A stretch of DNA of 64,000 bases from an uncultured Lachnospiraceae bacterium (GCA_902781655.1 CACZJZ010000003.1:1-64000), one strand, 5' to 3'; numbered from the stretch's first letter, positions 37,588 to 48,188 are shown. Made by a program: numbers and translations. Notes: generated by a model not told the origin, from the letters alone.

Positions 37588-38406
37588 ATGACGATTGCAG
37601 AACGGAAGGATTACATCATGCACTGTCTCGCGGCCAACTCGTCTGTGAGCGTGGCAGAACTGGCACAGCAGTTCGGAATCTCGGAGGTTTCGGTTCGAAA
37701 GCTGCTGGACAGTATGGAGAAAGAGGGAATGGTGCGCCGCACCTGGGGCGGCGCGGTGAGTCAGTACAGCTCACTGCATGAGTACAATTACCGGGAGAAG
37801 GCGGCGCAGCACCATCCGGAGAAGGTAGCGATCGCGGCGGCTGCGTACGATCTGATCGAGGATGGGGACGCGGTGTTCCTTGATAATGGGACGACGGTGC
37901 TGGAACTGGCAAAGCAGATCGTGGGAGGACCGAAGAGAAATCTGATGGTCTGCACCAATACGCTGGACATCGCCATGGAACTCAGCAAATGCAGCGATCT
38001 CACCATCATTCTCACAGGAGGGACGCTGCGCACCAATGTGATGAGCTGTGTCGGGCCGCTGACCATGGAGGCACTCGCCCAGCTGACCTTCGACAAGTAT
38101 TTTGCCTCATGCAACCGATTCACGCTGGAGCATGGCTTTTCGACGCCGAATCTCAGTGAGGCGGAGGTGAAGCGGCAGATGCGGGACTCGTCGAAGGAGG
38201 TTATCATGCTGGCGGATATGAGCAAGCTGGGGGACAACTCTCTCGCGCAGATCATGCCTATCTCCGATGCCGATGTGCTGGTGACGGACTGGCACGCGGG
38301 ACCGGATTTTGCGGAGAGTCTGCGAAGTCGGAATGTACAGCTGATCTGCGGGACAAAGCCGGAGGGGAAGCCTGAAGGGTCCTGCGGCACGGGCATACGC
38401 TTATAA
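37588..38406 (+). CDS. DeoR/GlpR family transcriptional regulator
   Basis: A 272-residue protein with the DeoR-type N-terminal helix-turn-helix (SVAELAQQFGISEVSVRKLLDSMEKEGMVRRTWGG is its region, residues about 19-53) and the C-terminal sugar-phosphate-sensing domain, with AVFLDNGTTVLELAKQI and ILTGGTLRTNVMSCVGP. GlpR-type repressors respond to glycerol-3-phosphate and other DeoR members to sugar phosphates. It is the first gene before the glycerol-3-P oxidation genes and glycerol kinase, so a GlpR-like role is likely. Unusually, the recognition sequence has LLDSMEKEG where most have LNxLEEKG. Stop 38406 is 68 bases before the next gene. Confidence 0.9.
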   Translation: MTIAERKDYIMHCLAANSSVSVAELAQQFGISEVSVRKLLDSMEKEGMVRRTWGGAVSQYSSLHEYNYREKAAQHHPEKVAIAAAAYDLIEDGDAVFLDNGTTVLELAKQIVGGPKRNLMVCTNTLDIAMELSKCSDLTIILTGGTLRTNVMSCVGPLTMEALAQLTFDKYFASCNRFTLEHGFSTPNLSEAEVKRQMRDSSKEVIMLADMSKLGDNSLAQIMPISDADVLVTDWHAGPDFAESLRSRNVQLICGTKPEGKPEGSCGTGIRL

Positions 38407-38474
38407 GTGACGTCGATGCGCCACTTTCCAACATAAAGCAGAATGGGCAGAAAAAGCTCGAAGGAGGGAACAAG

Positions 38475-39968
38475 ATGGTTGATGTTCTGATCATCGGCGC
38501 CGGTGTGACGGGAAGCGCCATCGCACGGGAGCTGGCGAGGACGGAGCGCAGCGTTCTGGTGCTGGAGCGGGAATTGGATGTGTGTGAAGGGACCAGCAAG
38601 GCCAACAGCGGTATTGTGCATGCGGGACACGACGCCAAACCGGGCAGCATGAAGGCAAGAATGAATGTTATGGGGTCAAGGATGATGCCAGCGCTGTCGA
38701 GGGAGCTGGATTTCCCGTTTGAGAACAATACCTCTCTGGTGATCGGGATGAGCGCGGAGGACCGGGAGACGCTGGAGGAACTCCTGGAGCAGGGCAGAAA
38801 GAACGGTGTTGCGGATCTGTCCATCATTTCCGGTCAGGAAGCGCGCCGCCTCGAGCCGAATCTTTCGGAGAATGTCACCTGCGCGCTGCGCTGCGGGACG
38901 GGCGGCATCGTCGATCCATTCCTGCTGAATATCGCGTTAGCGGAAAATGCGAATGTCAACGGCGTGCGGTTTGAATTTGGCCGCGCGGTCACGGACATCA
39001 AGCGGGAGCGCGGCGGTTTTGTCGTGAAATGTGCTGACGGCTCGCTCTACGAGGCAAAATTTGTCGTGAACGCGGCGGGCGTCTACGCGGACAAATTCCA
39101 TAACATGGTCTCGGCGCACAAGCTGCATATCACGCCGCGCCGCGGAGAATATCTCCTGATGGACAGGAAGACGCAGGGCTTTGTGCGCGCCACGATTTTC
39201 CAGTGCCCCACGAAAATGGGAAAGGGGGTTCTGGTGACGCCCACCTGCCATGGGAATCTTCTGATCGGCCCCACTGCGGAGGATATTGATGACAAGGAGG
39301 CAACAGCGACGACGGCGAAGGGACTGGCGGAGGTGCTTGCAAAGGCGGGACTGTCCGCAGAGCATATTCCGGCGCGGCAGGTCATCACATCGTTCTGCGG
39401 ACTTCGTGCCCACGAGGACGGCGGCGACTTTATCCTCGGCGAATGCGCGGACTGCCCGGGCTTCTTTGATGCGGCAGGCATTGAATCTCCGGGACTGACA
39501 AGCGCGCCGGCGATCGGCGTATATATGGCGGAGCTGATTCAGGAAAAGGACCGGCGGCCGGAGAAGAAAAATTTCACAGCGAAACGGAAGGGGATTCCGT
39601 GCATGGCCACGGCGTCGCCGGAGGAGCGGCGCAGGCTGGTAGCGGAGAATCCGCTCTATGCGAATGTGGTATGTCGCTGTGAGCTGGTGACAGAGGGCGA
39701 AATTCTGGATGCCATTCACCGTCCGCTCGGCGCAAAGACACTCGACGGCATCAAGCGGCGCGTCCGCGCCGGCATGGGCCGCTGTCAGGCGGGATTCTGC
39801 ACGCCGAAGCAGATGGACATTCTGGCCCGGGAGCTGGGCACGGATATCGGTGCAATCGTCAAATCCGGACCGGAAGCACGGATTTTGGAGGGATATACGA
39901 AGGAAGACGATCCGGTCGGGGAGATCGCCTTCGGCATGAAGAACAGAACGGATACGGAGGCACAGTGA
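38475..39968 (+). CDS. GlpA-like FAD-dependent glycerol-3-phosphate dehydrogenase with [2Fe-2S] domain
   Basis: A 497-residue flavoprotein. It begins with the FAD-binding VLIIGAGVTGSAIARELA and contains the DAO-type fold through about residue 370. The C-terminal part has VVCRCELVTEGEILDAI and GMGRCQAGFC: a BFD-like [2Fe-2S]-binding domain with Cys in C-x-C...C-x4-C arrangement, as in anaerobic GlpA. It oxidises glycerol-3-phosphate to dihydroxyacetone phosphate. It starts after AAGGAGGGAAC and is followed directly (one base) by the second flavoprotein gene, so the two probably make a complex. Confidence 0.9.
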   Translation: MVDVLIIGAGVTGSAIARELARTERSVLVLERELDVCEGTSKANSGIVHAGHDAKPGSMKARMNVMGSRMMPALSRELDFPFENNTSLVIGMSAEDRETLEELLEQGRKNGVADLSIISGQEARRLEPNLSENVTCALRCGTGGIVDPFLLNIALAENANVNGVRFEFGRAVTDIKRERGGFVVKCADGSLYEAKFVVNAAGVYADKFHNMVSAHKLHITPRRGEYLLMDRKTQGFVRATIFQCPTKMGKGVLVTPTCHGNLLIGPTAEDIDDKEATATTAKGLAEVLAKAGLSAEHIPARQVITSFCGLRAHEDGGDFILGECADCPGFFDAAGIESPGLTSAPAIGVYMAELIQEKDRRPEKKNFTAKRKGIPCMATASPEERRRLVAENPLYANVVCRCELVTEGEILDAIHRPLGAKTLDGIKRRVRAGMGRCQAGFCTPKQMDILARELGTDIGAIVKSGPEARILEGYTKEDDPVGEIAFGMKNRTDTEAQ

Positions 39969-39969
39969 G

Positions 39970-41358
39970 ATGGCAGACAGAACAGCAAAAATCGTAATCA
40001 TCGGCGGCGGGCCCGCAGGACTGTCCGCCGCCTCCTCCGCGGTGAAGGAGGGTGTGGATCCGTCCGATGTACTCATTCTGGAACGGGATCATGTGCTGGG
40101 AGGAATTCTGAACCAGTGTATTCACAATGGATTCGGTCTGCACACCTTCCACGAGGAGCTGACCGGGCCGGAGTATGCGGAGCGGTTTGAGAAGATTGTC
40201 AAAGAGGAGAGGATTCCCTGCCTTCTTGATACGATCGTGGTGAATATTGAAATAGAGAAGGGAGCGGAGGCGGCTGCATCGCCGGATGGGACAGGAATCG
40301 ATGCATGCAAAGCCGGGAGCGGAAACGACGGAGCGGCGCTGTCCGCGGCTTGCGGCAGGAAGCTGGTTTCGGCCATGAATAAAACCGATGGCTATTTCAC
40401 CATCGAGGCGGAAACGGTGATTCTCGCCATGGGATGCCGCGAGAGACCGCGCGGCGCGCTGAACATTCCGGGATACCGGCCGGCAGGAATTTACACGGCA
40501 GGCACCGCCCAGCGCTTTGTCAACATCGAGGGCAGGATGCCGGGCCATCGGGTTGTCATCCTCGGATCCGGAGATATCGGACTCATCATGGCACGGCGCA
40601 TGACGCTGGAGGGGGCAAAGGTTGAGGTGGTCGCGGAACTGATGCCGTATTCCGGTGGCCTTAAGCGGAATATCGTGCAGTGCCTGGATGACTTTGGCAT
40701 TCCCCTGAAGCTCTCTCATACCGTGGTGGATATCCGCGGAAAGGAGCGCGTGGAGGCGGTTACAATCGCACAGGTCGGACCGGACCGGAAGCCGGTTCCT
40801 GGTACGGAGGAGACCTACGAGTGCGATACTCTGCTGCTCTCCTGCGGGCTGATACCGGAAAACGAACTCTCAGGGCAGCTCGGCGTGAAGCTGTCCGGTG
40901 TCACGAGCGGGCCGGTGGTCAATGAGTCGCTCGAAACTTCGGTGCCGGGCGTCTTTGCCTGCGGCAATGTGCTGCATGTGCATGATCTGGTGGATTACGT
41001 CTCAGAGGAGGCCGCGCAGGCGGGAAAATGCGCCGCAAAACTTGTACTGGGGAAATGTCCGGCTCCGGATGCGCCGGAACGCGTCATCCCGGTGCTTGCG
41101 AAGGACGGCGTCCGATATACTGTGCCTGCCGAAATAAGGCTGAACCACATGGACGAGCTGCAGACCATACGGTTCCGCGTGGGCGGCGTCTATAAGGGCG
41201 CCTCGGTCGTCATTGATTTTGACGACCAGATCTTCCGCAGCCAGAAAAAGAAAATTCTGGCGCCGGGTGAGATGGAGCAGGTGATTCTGAAGAAATCGGA
41301 TCTGGAGCACGCCGCGGACCTGAAGGCGGTCACGATCCGGGTTGCGCAGGCGGAATGA
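39970..41358 (+). CDS. GlpB-like NAD(P)/FAD-dependent oxidoreductase
   Basis: A 462-residue pyridine nucleotide-disulphide-type flavoprotein. FAD motif: IVIIGGGPAGLSAASSAVKEG; second nucleotide motif: VVILGSGDIGLIMARRMTLEG; and the closing VPGVFACGNVLHVHDLVDYV. The gene lies one base after the GlpA-like gene and before a DUF1667 gene and glycerol kinase; this four-gene set is the clostridial anaerobic glycerol-3-P system. It likely passes electrons from the GlpA-like subunit to NAD or another acceptor. Residues about 98-130 are an Ala/Gly-rich insert not expected in the family. Confidence 0.88.
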   Translation: MADRTAKIVIIGGGPAGLSAASSAVKEGVDPSDVLILERDHVLGGILNQCIHNGFGLHTFHEELTGPEYAERFEKIVKEERIPCLLDTIVVNIEIEKGAEAAASPDGTGIDACKAGSGNDGAALSAACGRKLVSAMNKTDGYFTIEAETVILAMGCRERPRGALNIPGYRPAGIYTAGTAQRFVNIEGRMPGHRVVILGSGDIGLIMARRMTLEGAKVEVVAELMPYSGGLKRNIVQCLDDFGIPLKLSHTVVDIRGKERVEAVTIAQVGPDRKPVPGTEETYECDTLLLSCGLIPENELSGQLGVKLSGVTSGPVVNESLETSVPGVFACGNVLHVHDLVDYVSEEAAQAGKCAAKLVLGKCPAPDAPERVIPVLAKDGVRYTVPAEIRLNHMDELQTIRFRVGGVYKGASVVIDFDDQIFRSQKKKILAPGEMEQVILKKSDLEHAADLKAVTIRVAQAE

Positions 41359-41380
41359 GCCGGAAAGGACGGGAGTAGAA

Positions 41381-41815
41381 ATGAGCAAAGTGACGGAGCT
41401 GACCTGCATCCGGTGTCCGATCGGATGCGCGATCACGGTGACGCAGGACGATGAGGGAAAAGTGACGGAAATCGTCGGAAATTCCTGCCAGAACGGCTAT
41501 CTGTACGCAGAAAATGAGGTAACCAATCCTACCCGGATTGTCACTTCGACAGTCCGGGTGGATGGCGGAGTGCTTCCGGTCGTCTCTGTCAAGACGAACG
41601 GAGATATTCCCAAGGCGAGGATGTTTGACTGCATGAAGGAGATCAACCGGGTGCATGTCAGGGCGCCTGTCTCAATCGGGGATGTGGTGCTGAAGGACGT
41701 GCTGGGACTCGGCGTCGATATTGTGGCGACGAAGAACGTGGGGGTTATGAAGGATGGAAGGGTATATTCTCGCACTGGATCAGGGGACGACCAGCTGCCG
41801 CGCGATTCTGTTTGA
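41381..41815 (+). CDS. DUF1667 domain-containing protein
   Basis: A 144-residue small protein with four conserved Cys: [14 protein letters not shown] near residues 7-16 and GNSCQNGY near 33. DUF1667 proteins usually sit with GlpA/GlpB-like flavoproteins and probably bind an Fe-S cluster as an electron-transfer subunit. The family core ends near [13 protein letters not shown]; the last 20 residues run into the glycerol kinase gene, overlapping its first 62 bases in another frame. This overlap may couple translation. Start 41381 follows GGACGGGAG. Confidence 0.88.
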   Translation: MSKVTELTCIRCPIGCAITVTQDDEGKVTEIVGNSCQNGYLYAENEVTNPTRIVTSTVRVDGGVLPVVSVKTNGDIPKARMFDCMKEINRVHVRAPVSIGDVVLKDVLGLGVDIVATKNVGVMKDGRVYSRTGSGDDQLPRDSV

Positions 41816-43307
41816 TCATGCGGGCAAGATTCGTTCCCTGGCGCAGAAGGAGTTTCCGCAGTATTTTCCGCAGCCGGGCTGGGTGGAACATGATCCGATG
41901 GAAATCTGGTCCGCACAGCTCTCTGTGGCGATGGAGGCGATGGCGACGGTGGGAGTCGGCGCCGCGGAGGTGGCAGCCATCGGTATCACGAATCAGCGGG
42001 AGACGACGATTCTATGGGATCGCAGAACCGGAAGGCCGATCTGTAACGCCATTGTGTGGCAGTGCCGCCGGACCGCGGAGATGGTGGATGCCCTGACGCC
42101 GGCGCAGCGCTCGCTCATTCAGGAGCGCACCGGGCTGGTACCGGACGCGTATTTTTCGGCCAGCAAAATAGCCTGGATTCTCGATCATGTGGAAGGCGCC
42201 AGAGAGCGGGCGAAGGCGGGAGAGCTGGCATTTGGCACGGTGGATTCCTGGCTGATCTGGAATCTCACAAAGGGCGCGGTACACGTCACGGATTATACCA
42301 ACGCCTCCCGCACAATGCTGTTCAATATTCATACGCGCAAGTGGGACAGGGAGCTTCTTGACATCTGGAGCATTCCGGAGGAACTGCTTCCGGAGGTCTG
42401 TCCCTCCAGCATGGTTTACGGGTACACGGATCCGGCGGTGCTCGGCGGGCGAATCCCCATCGCCGGCGCAGCCGGCGATCAGCAGGCGGCTCTGTTCGGG
42501 CAGTGCTGCTTTGAACCTGGCGAGGTCAAGAATACGTACGGGACCGGCGGCTTTCTGCTTATGAATACCGGACACAGAGCAATTTCGTCCGCTCATGGAC
42601 TTCTCACCACCATCGCGGCGACGCGAGAGGGGGAGGAGTTGAATTATGCGCTGGAGGGTTCTGTCTTTGTGGCCGGCTCCGTGATCCAGTGGCTGCGGGA
42701 TGAGATGCGGATGGTCAAATCAGCACCGCAGTCAGAGGAATATGCGGACGAGGTGTTCGACACAGCGGGAGTGTATATTGTGCCTGCGTTCACCGGGCTG
42801 GGGGCACCCTACTGGAATCCCTACGCACGCGGGACCGTGGTCGGACTGACCCGTGGCTGCAAAAAGGAGCACTTTATCCGTGCAGCATTGGAATCCATTG
42901 CCTATCAGTCCATGGATGTTGTGCAGGCGATGGAGGAAGACGCCGGGGTGAAGCTCAAGGGCCTCAAGGTGGACGGCGGTGCGAGCGCCAACAACTTCCT
43001 GATGAAATTTCAGGCAGATCTGATGGATGTACCGGCTTACCGCCCCAAGTGTATAGAGACGACGGCCCTCGGAGCCTCCTATCTGGCAGGGCTTGCGGTA
43101 GGATATTGGAAGAATACGGATGAAATCAAGGAGAACTGGCAGCTCGGCCGTACATTCCGGCCGGACATCGCATCGGAAGAAAGAGAAAAGCTGCTGCGCG
43201 GCTGGCATCGCGCTGTCCGCTGCGCCATGGCCTGGGCGGACGACCGGGAGGAGAATGCCGAAGCAACGGCTTTCATGAGAGCAGACAAAATGAGCGCTCA
43301 AAAGTAA
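41754..43307 (+). CDS. glpK: Glycerol kinase
   Basis: A 517-residue FGGY-family kinase that phosphorylates glycerol to glycerol-3-P. N-terminal phosphate motif [16 protein letters not shown], glycerol-site region [19 protein letters not shown], and the FGGY signatures including [30 protein letters not shown] and [18 protein letters not shown] are complete. It closes the glycerol operon, providing the substrate for the GlpA/B-like complex encoded just before. No glycerol facilitator gene is in the window. The C-terminal ~20 residues ([16 protein letters not shown] onward) are longer than usual. Confidence 0.96.
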   Translation: MEGYILALDQGTTSCRAILFDHAGKIRSLAQKEFPQYFPQPGWVEHDPMEIWSAQLSVAMEAMATVGVGAAEVAAIGITNQRETTILWDRRTGRPICNAIVWQCRRTAEMVDALTPAQRSLIQERTGLVPDAYFSASKIAWILDHVEGARERAKAGELAFGTVDSWLIWNLTKGAVHVTDYTNASRTMLFNIHTRKWDRELLDIWSIPEELLPEVCPSSMVYGYTDPAVLGGRIPIAGAAGDQQAALFGQCCFEPGEVKNTYGTGGFLLMNTGHRAISSAHGLLTTIAATREGEELNYALEGSVFVAGSVIQWLRDEMRMVKSAPQSEEYADEVFDTAGVYIVPAFTGLGAPYWNPYARGTVVGLTRGCKKEHFIRAALESIAYQSMDVVQAMEEDAGVKLKGLKVDGGASANNFLMKFQADLMDVPAYRPKCIETTALGASYLAGLAVGYWKNTDEIKENWQLGRTFRPDIASEEREKLLRGWHRAVRCAMAWADDREENAEATAFMRADKMSAQK

Positions 43308-43359
43308 AGTAAGGTTATATTTACCAAACTTTTTCCGACAAATACAGCACTTTATCAAG

Positions 43360-43404
43360 TTGACTCAGACTAATTTAAGCCTTACCATTTGATTAAATTA
43401 GTCT
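43360..43404 (+). promoter_or_regulatory. Promoter overlapping a 12-bp inverted repeat before the mannan operon
   Basis: TTGACT (43360-43365) and TACCAT (43383-43388) are 17 bases apart. AGACTAATTTAA (43367-43378) and TTAAATTAGTCT (43393-43404) are perfect inverted repeats that bracket the -10. This would suit a repressor operator. The same repeat could instead be a weak AT-rich terminator for glpK, as AAGCCTTTT follows. I favour the operator reading. Confidence 0.55.
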
Positions 43405-43455
43405 AAGCCTTTTGCGTTTTGAGCATCGAACGCGGGGCAGGCGCTGGAGGGAAGG

Positions 43456-44643
43456 ATGACGAAGGAAGAGCTGGCTGAGGGCGCGCGTGCGCATCTGACC
43501 GGGACGCTGATTCCATTCTGGGAGAAGCTGCGCGATGAGGAACATGGCGGTTTTTATGGCTACATGGACTATGACCTGAGAGTGGATCAGAAGGCAGTCA
43601 AGGGCTGTATTTTGAACAGCCGGATCTGCTGGTTTTTCTCCAGGGCATATTGCGAGCTCAGAGAGCCGCAGCTGCTGGAGGATGCGCGGCATGCTTTCAC
43701 ATTCATGCGGGACCGCTGCTTTGACAGGCAAAACGGTGGAACTTTTTGGTCGGTGGCCTATGACGGAAGGCCGGAGGACACGACGAAGCATACGTATAAT
43801 CAGGCGTTTTCCATCTATGCGCTGTCCGAATATTATCTGGCCTCCGGGGACGAAGAAGCGCTGCGGATGGCGATGGAGCAGTTCCACCTCATCGAGACAA
43901 AAATGAAGGATGGGATCGGATATCTGGAGGCGCTGGACATCCTGTTCCAGCCGGTATCCAACGACAAGCTGTCTGAGAATGGCGTCATGGCGGACCGCAC
44001 CATGAATACGCTGCTCCATGTCCTGGAGGCGTATACGAATCTCTATCGCGCAACCGACAATGCGGAAGTGAAGCAGGCGCTGGAGGAAATTTTCCTTCAG
44101 TTTGCGGAGAAGGTCTGGAATCCGGAGAAGCGCAGACAGGAGGTCTTTTTTGATAATCAGTGGAACTCTCTGATCGACCTGTATTCCTATGGACATGATA
44201 TTGAGGCAAGCTGGCTGATGGATTATGGCTGTGATATCATGGGGAAAAAGGAGATCACGGACCTGATCCGACCGATGACGGATGCGATGGCGGACAACCT
44301 GATGAAGATGGCCTTTGACGGCCGGTCGCTTCCGCAGGAGTGCGAGCGCGGAGCGGTCAATGAGGCGCGAGTATGGTGGGTGCAGGCGGAGGCGCTGCTG
44401 GGCTATCTCAATGCCTGGCAGAAGTATCCGGAGCGCGAGGATTACCGCAATGCCGTTGAGCAGGAGTGGAACTTCATCCAGACCTATGTGGTGGACCACC
44501 GCCCCGGCGGGGAATGGTTCTGGATGGTTCACAAGGATGGTACGCCATATGAGGGAAAGCCGATTGTTGAACCGTGGAAGTGCCCGTACCACAATGGCCG
44601 CATGTGCCTGGAGATCATACGCAGACTGGGAAAACCGGAGTGA
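43456..44643 (+). CDS. Cellobiose 2-epimerase (AGE family)
   Basis: A 395-residue (alpha/alpha)6-barrel epimerase of the N-acylglucosamine 2-epimerase superfamily. Motifs typical of cellobiose 2-epimerases: [64 protein letters not shown] with a catalytic His, and [16 protein letters not shown]. It converts the reducing-end mannose of beta-1,4-mannobiose into glucose, giving mannosyl-glucose. The next gene encodes the phosphorylase that uses this product, so the pathway assignment is strong. [13 protein letters not shown] precedes the ATG. Confidence 0.92.
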   Translation: MTKEELAEGARAHLTGTLIPFWEKLRDEEHGGFYGYMDYDLRVDQKAVKGCILNSRICWFFSRAYCELREPQLLEDARHAFTFMRDRCFDRQNGGTFWSVAYDGRPEDTTKHTYNQAFSIYALSEYYLASGDEEALRMAMEQFHLIETKMKDGIGYLEALDILFQPVSNDKLSENGVMADRTMNTLLHVLEAYTNLYRATDNAEVKQALEEIFLQFAEKVWNPEKRRQEVFFDNQWNSLIDLYSYGHDIEASWLMDYGCDIMGKKEITDLIRPMTDAMADNLMKMAFDGRSLPQECERGAVNEARVWWVQAEALLGYLNAWQKYPEREDYRNAVEQEWNFIQTYVVDHRPGGEWFWMVHKDGTPYEGKPIVEPWKCPYHNGRMCLEIIRRLGKPE

Positions 44644-44669
44644 AAAACATTTTGGCGGAGGAGAAGAGC

Positions 44670-45881
44670 ATGACCGAATTTGAGGAGAACCGGAGCAGAG
44701 AGCAGGCAAAACTGGACTATCTGCTCACCAGGAAGAACCATATAGACGACCATTTTTATAACGGCGTTCTGGATCGCTGGGTCAATCCGGTGGTGACGCG
44801 GGAGATGGTGCCGCTGTTCTGGAAGTATGATATGAATCCGGAGACAAATCCGCATTTCATGGAGCGACTCGGCATCAATGCGACGTTGAATTCCGGCGCG
44901 ATCAGTCTGAATGGCAAGTACTATCTGATTGTCCGCGTAGAGGGCGCGGACCGCAAGTCGTTCTTTGCCGTGGCGGAGAGCGACAACGGCGTGGACGGAT
45001 TCCGTTTCTGGGATTATCCGATTCTGCTGGAGGACACCTGCCCGGAGGAGACAAATGTCTATGACATGAGGCTCACAAAGCACGAGGATGGATGGATCTA
45101 CGGCGTGTTCTGCTCCGAGAGTAAGGACAGGGAAAATCCGGATCTGTCCGCAGCTGTTGCGGCGGCGGGCATCGTGCGCACGAAGGATCTGAAGACCTGG
45201 GAGCGGCTGCCCAATCTCGTGACGCTGCATTCCCCGCAGCAGCGCAATGTGGTGCTCCATCCGGAATTTGTGAATGGAAAGTATGCATTCTACACCCGGC
45301 CGATGGACAGCTTTATCGATACCGGGTCGGGCGGAGGAATCGGGTTCGGCCTGTGCGATGATATCACGCATGCTGTCATTGATGAGGAGAAGATCCTGTC
45401 CCGCCGGAAATATCACCAGATCACGGAGTCAAAGAACGGCGAGTGCACAGTGCCGATCAAGTGCAGCAAGGGCTGGATTCATATCGCCCATGGTGTCCGC
45501 AACACGGCAGCAGGCCTGCGCTATGTGATTTATGCCTATGCGACCGCGCTGGAGGATCCGTCCCGTGTGATCGCGGAGCCGTCCGGTCTTCTGCTCGGAC
45601 CGCGCGGTGCGGAGCGGGTCGGCGATGTCTCGAATGTCCTGTTCTCCAACGGCGCGATCGTGGATGACAACGGGAAGGTCTTCCTGTATTATGCATCGAG
45701 CGACACCCGTATGCATGTGGCGACCACGACCCTTGAGAAGCTGGAGGACTACGTCTTCCATACGCCGGCGGATCCGGGCCGGAGCGTTCTGTGCGTGCGG
45801 CAGAGAACAGAGCTGATCCGGAAGAACCTGGAGTATATGAAGAATTGCAGCGGCATACAGACTTCAAAGGAGCTGTTTTGA
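44670..45881 (+). CDS. 4-O-beta-D-mannosyl-D-glucose phosphorylase (GH130)
   Basis: A 403-residue five-bladed beta-propeller enzyme of GH130 subfamily 1. [37 protein letters not shown], and [14 protein letters not shown] (with the catalytic Asp) match mannosylglucose phosphorylases. It cleaves mannosyl-glucose with phosphate to mannose-1-P and glucose. The start 44670 has GGAGGAG nine bases upstream; the longer frame begins inside the epimerase gene. It sits between the 2-epimerase and mannose-6-P isomerase genes, the last overlapping its stop codon. Confidence 0.94.
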   Translation: MTEFEENRSREQAKLDYLLTRKNHIDDHFYNGVLDRWVNPVVTREMVPLFWKYDMNPETNPHFMERLGINATLNSGAISLNGKYYLIVRVEGADRKSFFAVAESDNGVDGFRFWDYPILLEDTCPEETNVYDMRLTKHEDGWIYGVFCSESKDRENPDLSAAVAAAGIVRTKDLKTWERLPNLVTLHSPQQRNVVLHPEFVNGKYAFYTRPMDSFIDTGSGGGIGFGLCDDITHAVIDEEKILSRRKYHQITESKNGECTVPIKCSKGWIHIAHGVRNTAAGLRYVIYAYATALEDPSRVIAEPSGLLLGPRGAERVGDVSNVLFSNGAIVDDNGKVFLYYASSDTRMHVATTTLEKLEDYVFHTPADPGRSVLCVRQRTELIRKNLEYMKNCSGIQTSKELF

Positions 45882-46852
45882 CAGAATATCGGGATCCTGT
45901 ATTTTTGAAACCATATTTTCAGCAAAATATCTGGGGAGGCCGGCGGTTGGAGACGGAATTCGGCTTCTCCATTCCGGACGGCAGGATCGGAGAGTGCTGG
46001 GCGGTCAGCGCTTATCCGGGCTGTGAGTCAACCATTGCGAACGGACCGGATGCCGGGATGAAGCTGTCCGAATTCTGGAGCAGGGAGCCGGAGTTCTTCG
46101 GCGACCTGCCGGCAGAGTACCGGGCGGCAGGATATCCCTTCATCACGAAGATCATTGACGCAAAGGAGAATCTCAGCATTCAGGTTCATCCGGACGACGC
46201 CTATGCGGCGGCGCATGAGAACGGCGCGCGAGGCAAGACGGAGTGCTGGTATATTCTGGACTGTCCGGAGCATGCGGAGCTGGTGCTCGGTCACAACGCC
46301 GGGACGCGGGAGGAGCTGCGCCGGATGATCGGGGAGCATCGCTGGAACGAGCTGCTGCGCAGGGTGCCGGTTCGCAAGGGTGATTTCATCCAGCTGGAAC
46401 CCGGAACCATTCATGCCATCACTGCAGGTGTCTGCCTCCTCGAGACGCAGCAGAGTTCCGATATCACATACCGGGTTTATGATTATGACCGCCTGCAGAA
46501 TGGAAAACCGCGGGAACTGCACAAGGAACAGAGCATCGCGGTGGCCACGATTCCGGCGCAGGATCCGGATAAGATGGTGCTTCACACGGACAAGGCTCCG
46601 GCAGGACAGATGTTTGAACTGGTAAAATGCAGGTATTATCGCGTCGGCCGTCTTCCGATCAGCGGCAGAGCGACGGTCGGAAGGGCCCGCTCCTTCCGGA
46701 TTGTCACAGTGACAGAGGGAAACGGCACGATGCAGACGGCAGGCAAGGATGCTCCACTGAAGAAAGGAGACAGCTTCCTGCTTCCGGCAGACAGCGAGGG
46801 TGCGGAGTTTGATGGGACCATGAATCTGATTGTGGCTTCCCCGGTTTTGTGA
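45878..46852 (+). CDS. manA: Mannose-6-phosphate isomerase, class I (TTG start)
   Basis: A 324-residue zinc isomerase turning mannose-6-P into fructose-6-P. The cupin core shows [40 protein letters not shown], and [13 protein letters not shown]. An upstream ATG (45791) exists, but homology begins at the TTG at 45878: it has AAGGAG five bases before it and overlaps the TGA of the GH130 gene (TTGA). Translational coupling to the phosphorylase follows. A phosphomannomutase, needed to link mannose-1-P to this step, is not in the window. Confidence 0.92.
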   Translation: MTEYRDPVFLKPYFQQNIWGGRRLETEFGFSIPDGRIGECWAVSAYPGCESTIANGPDAGMKLSEFWSREPEFFGDLPAEYRAAGYPFITKIIDAKENLSIQVHPDDAYAAAHENGARGKTECWYILDCPEHAELVLGHNAGTREELRRMIGEHRWNELLRRVPVRKGDFIQLEPGTIHAITAGVCLLETQQSSDITYRVYDYDRLQNGKPRELHKEQSIAVATIPAQDPDKMVLHTDKAPAGQMFELVKCRYYRVGRLPISGRATVGRARSFRIVTVTEGNGTMQTAGKDAPLKKGDSFLLPADSEGAEFDGTMNLIVASPVL

Positions 46853-46893
46853 GATAACGTACCACAGTGAACGTGACGCATGGACAGACAGAA

Positions 46894-46931
46894 TATCAGG
46901 CAGGGCAGATTTCATCTGTCCTGCCTGATTT
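46894..46931 (+). terminator. Terminator of the mannan operon
   Basis: ATCAGGCAGGGCAGA (46895-46909) pairs with TCTGTCCTGCCTGAT (15 bp, one G-U) around TTTCA. A short T run follows. It lies 40 bases past the manA stop codon, before the aminotransferase gene. Confidence 0.75.
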
Positions 46932-46985
46932 GGATCGTGATAGAATGATGGAAAGTATGCAGAAAACAGGAGAAGGCGCCACACC

Positions 46986-48188
46986 ATGATCAATCAGACC
47001 TATCTTGCAATGCTGTCCCATAAATCGGTGATCCGGGAGCTGTCGGAGTATGCCACAGCGCGCGCCGCGGAGATCGGTAATGACAATGTCTTTGATTTCA
47101 GTCTCGGCAACCCATCTGTCCCGGCGCCGGAATCGTTCCGGGCCTCGCTCCTCGGGCTGCTGGATGGGATGGATCCCGTGCGTCTCCACGGCTACTCTCC
47201 GAGCCTCGGCATCCCGGAGGTGAAGGAGAAGGTGGCAGCTTCCCTGAACCGGCGATTCGGAATGGACTATCGGGCAGAACATATTTTCCCGACGTCCGGC
47301 GCGGCCGGTGCACTGGCGCATGCAGTCCGCGCGGTGACAGAGCCGGGAGACACGGTTCTGGTTTTTGCGCCGTATTTTCCGGAATACAATCCTTATATAG
47401 AAGGAACAGGAGCGCACATCCGTGTGGTCCCGGCGAAAACAGAGGATTTTCAGATTGATTTTGAGAGACTTTCGGAATACCTGACAGAAGATGTCGCGGC
47501 GGTTCTGATCAATTCTCCGAACAATCCGTCCGGCGCGGTCTATTCTGAGGCGACGCTCCGCCGTCTGGCGGAAATGATGGAGAGCCGGGAGCGGGAATTC
47601 GGACATGCCATTTTCCTGATTTCGGATGAACCATACCGCGAGATTTGCTTTGACGGGAAGACGGTTCCTTACACGGCAAAATTCTATGATAATACGCTGA
47701 CCTGCTACAGCTTCTCAAAATCGCTTTCCATTCCCGGGGAGCGGATCGGCTATGTGGCGGTCAGTCCGCGCTGCGAGTCGGCGGCGCAGCTCGTGCCGGT
47801 CATGGGGCAGATTTCCCGCGGGATCGGGCACAACTGCCCGGCATCTTTGATTATGCGCGCCATGGCAGACAATCTCGACCAGACAGCGGACCTTTCTGTC
47901 TATGAAACAAATATGAACTTACTATATAATAAGTTCAAAGAGCTGGGATTCTCCGTGGTGAGACCAGGCGGCACATTCTACCTTTTCCCGAAGGCGCTGG
48001 AGCGCGACAGCGCGGCATTCTGCAGGAAGGCGCTCAAATACGACCTGGTGTTTGTGCCGGGAGACGGGTTTGGCGGACCGGGCTATTTCCGTGTGGCATA
48101 CTGCCTGGACACGGAGAAGGTGAGACGTTCCCTGCCGGTGATCGAGCGGTTTGTGCGGGAAGAATATCCGGACGGATCCGCGTTCTGA
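46986..48188 (+). CDS. Class I/II pyridoxal-phosphate aminotransferase
   Basis: A 400-residue fold-type I aminotransferase. Visible are the N-terminal FDFSLGNPSVPAPESF, the cofactor region PTSGAAGALAHAVRAV, INSPNNPSGAVYSE (substrate carboxylate side), LISDEPYREICFD, and the Schiff-base Lys in CYSFSKSLSIPGERIGY. The C-terminal FLRVAYC-type ending reads GYFRVAYCLD. It resembles aspartate/aromatic-type aminotransferases of Clostridia; the amino acid is not determined. It has its own start after GAGAAGGC and is followed 64 bases later by uppP. Confidence 0.9.
   Translation: MINQTYLAMLSHKSVIRELSEYATARAAEIGNDNVFDFSLGNPSVPAPESFRASLLGLLDGMDPVRLHGYSPSLGIPEVKEKVAASLNRRFGMDYRAEHIFPTSGAAGALAHAVRAVTEPGDTVLVFAPYFPEYNPYIEGTGAHIRVVPAKTEDFQIDFERLSEYLTEDVAAVLINSPNNPSGAVYSEATLRRLAEMMESREREFGHAIFLISDEPYREICFDGKTVPYTAKFYDNTLTCYSFSKSLSIPGERIGYVAVSPRCESAAQLVPVMGQISRGIGHNCPASLIMRAMADNLDQTADLSVYETNMNLLYNKFKELGFSVVRPGGTFYLFPKALERDSAAFCRKALKYDLVFVPGDGFGGPGYFRVAYCLDTEKVRRSLPVIERFVREEYPDGSAF

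Noticed and set aside
43360-43404. A T-box or sugar riboswitch before the mannan operon
   Set aside because: The leader is too short and has no T-box motif or other known riboswitch core; only an inverted repeat and promoter are visible.
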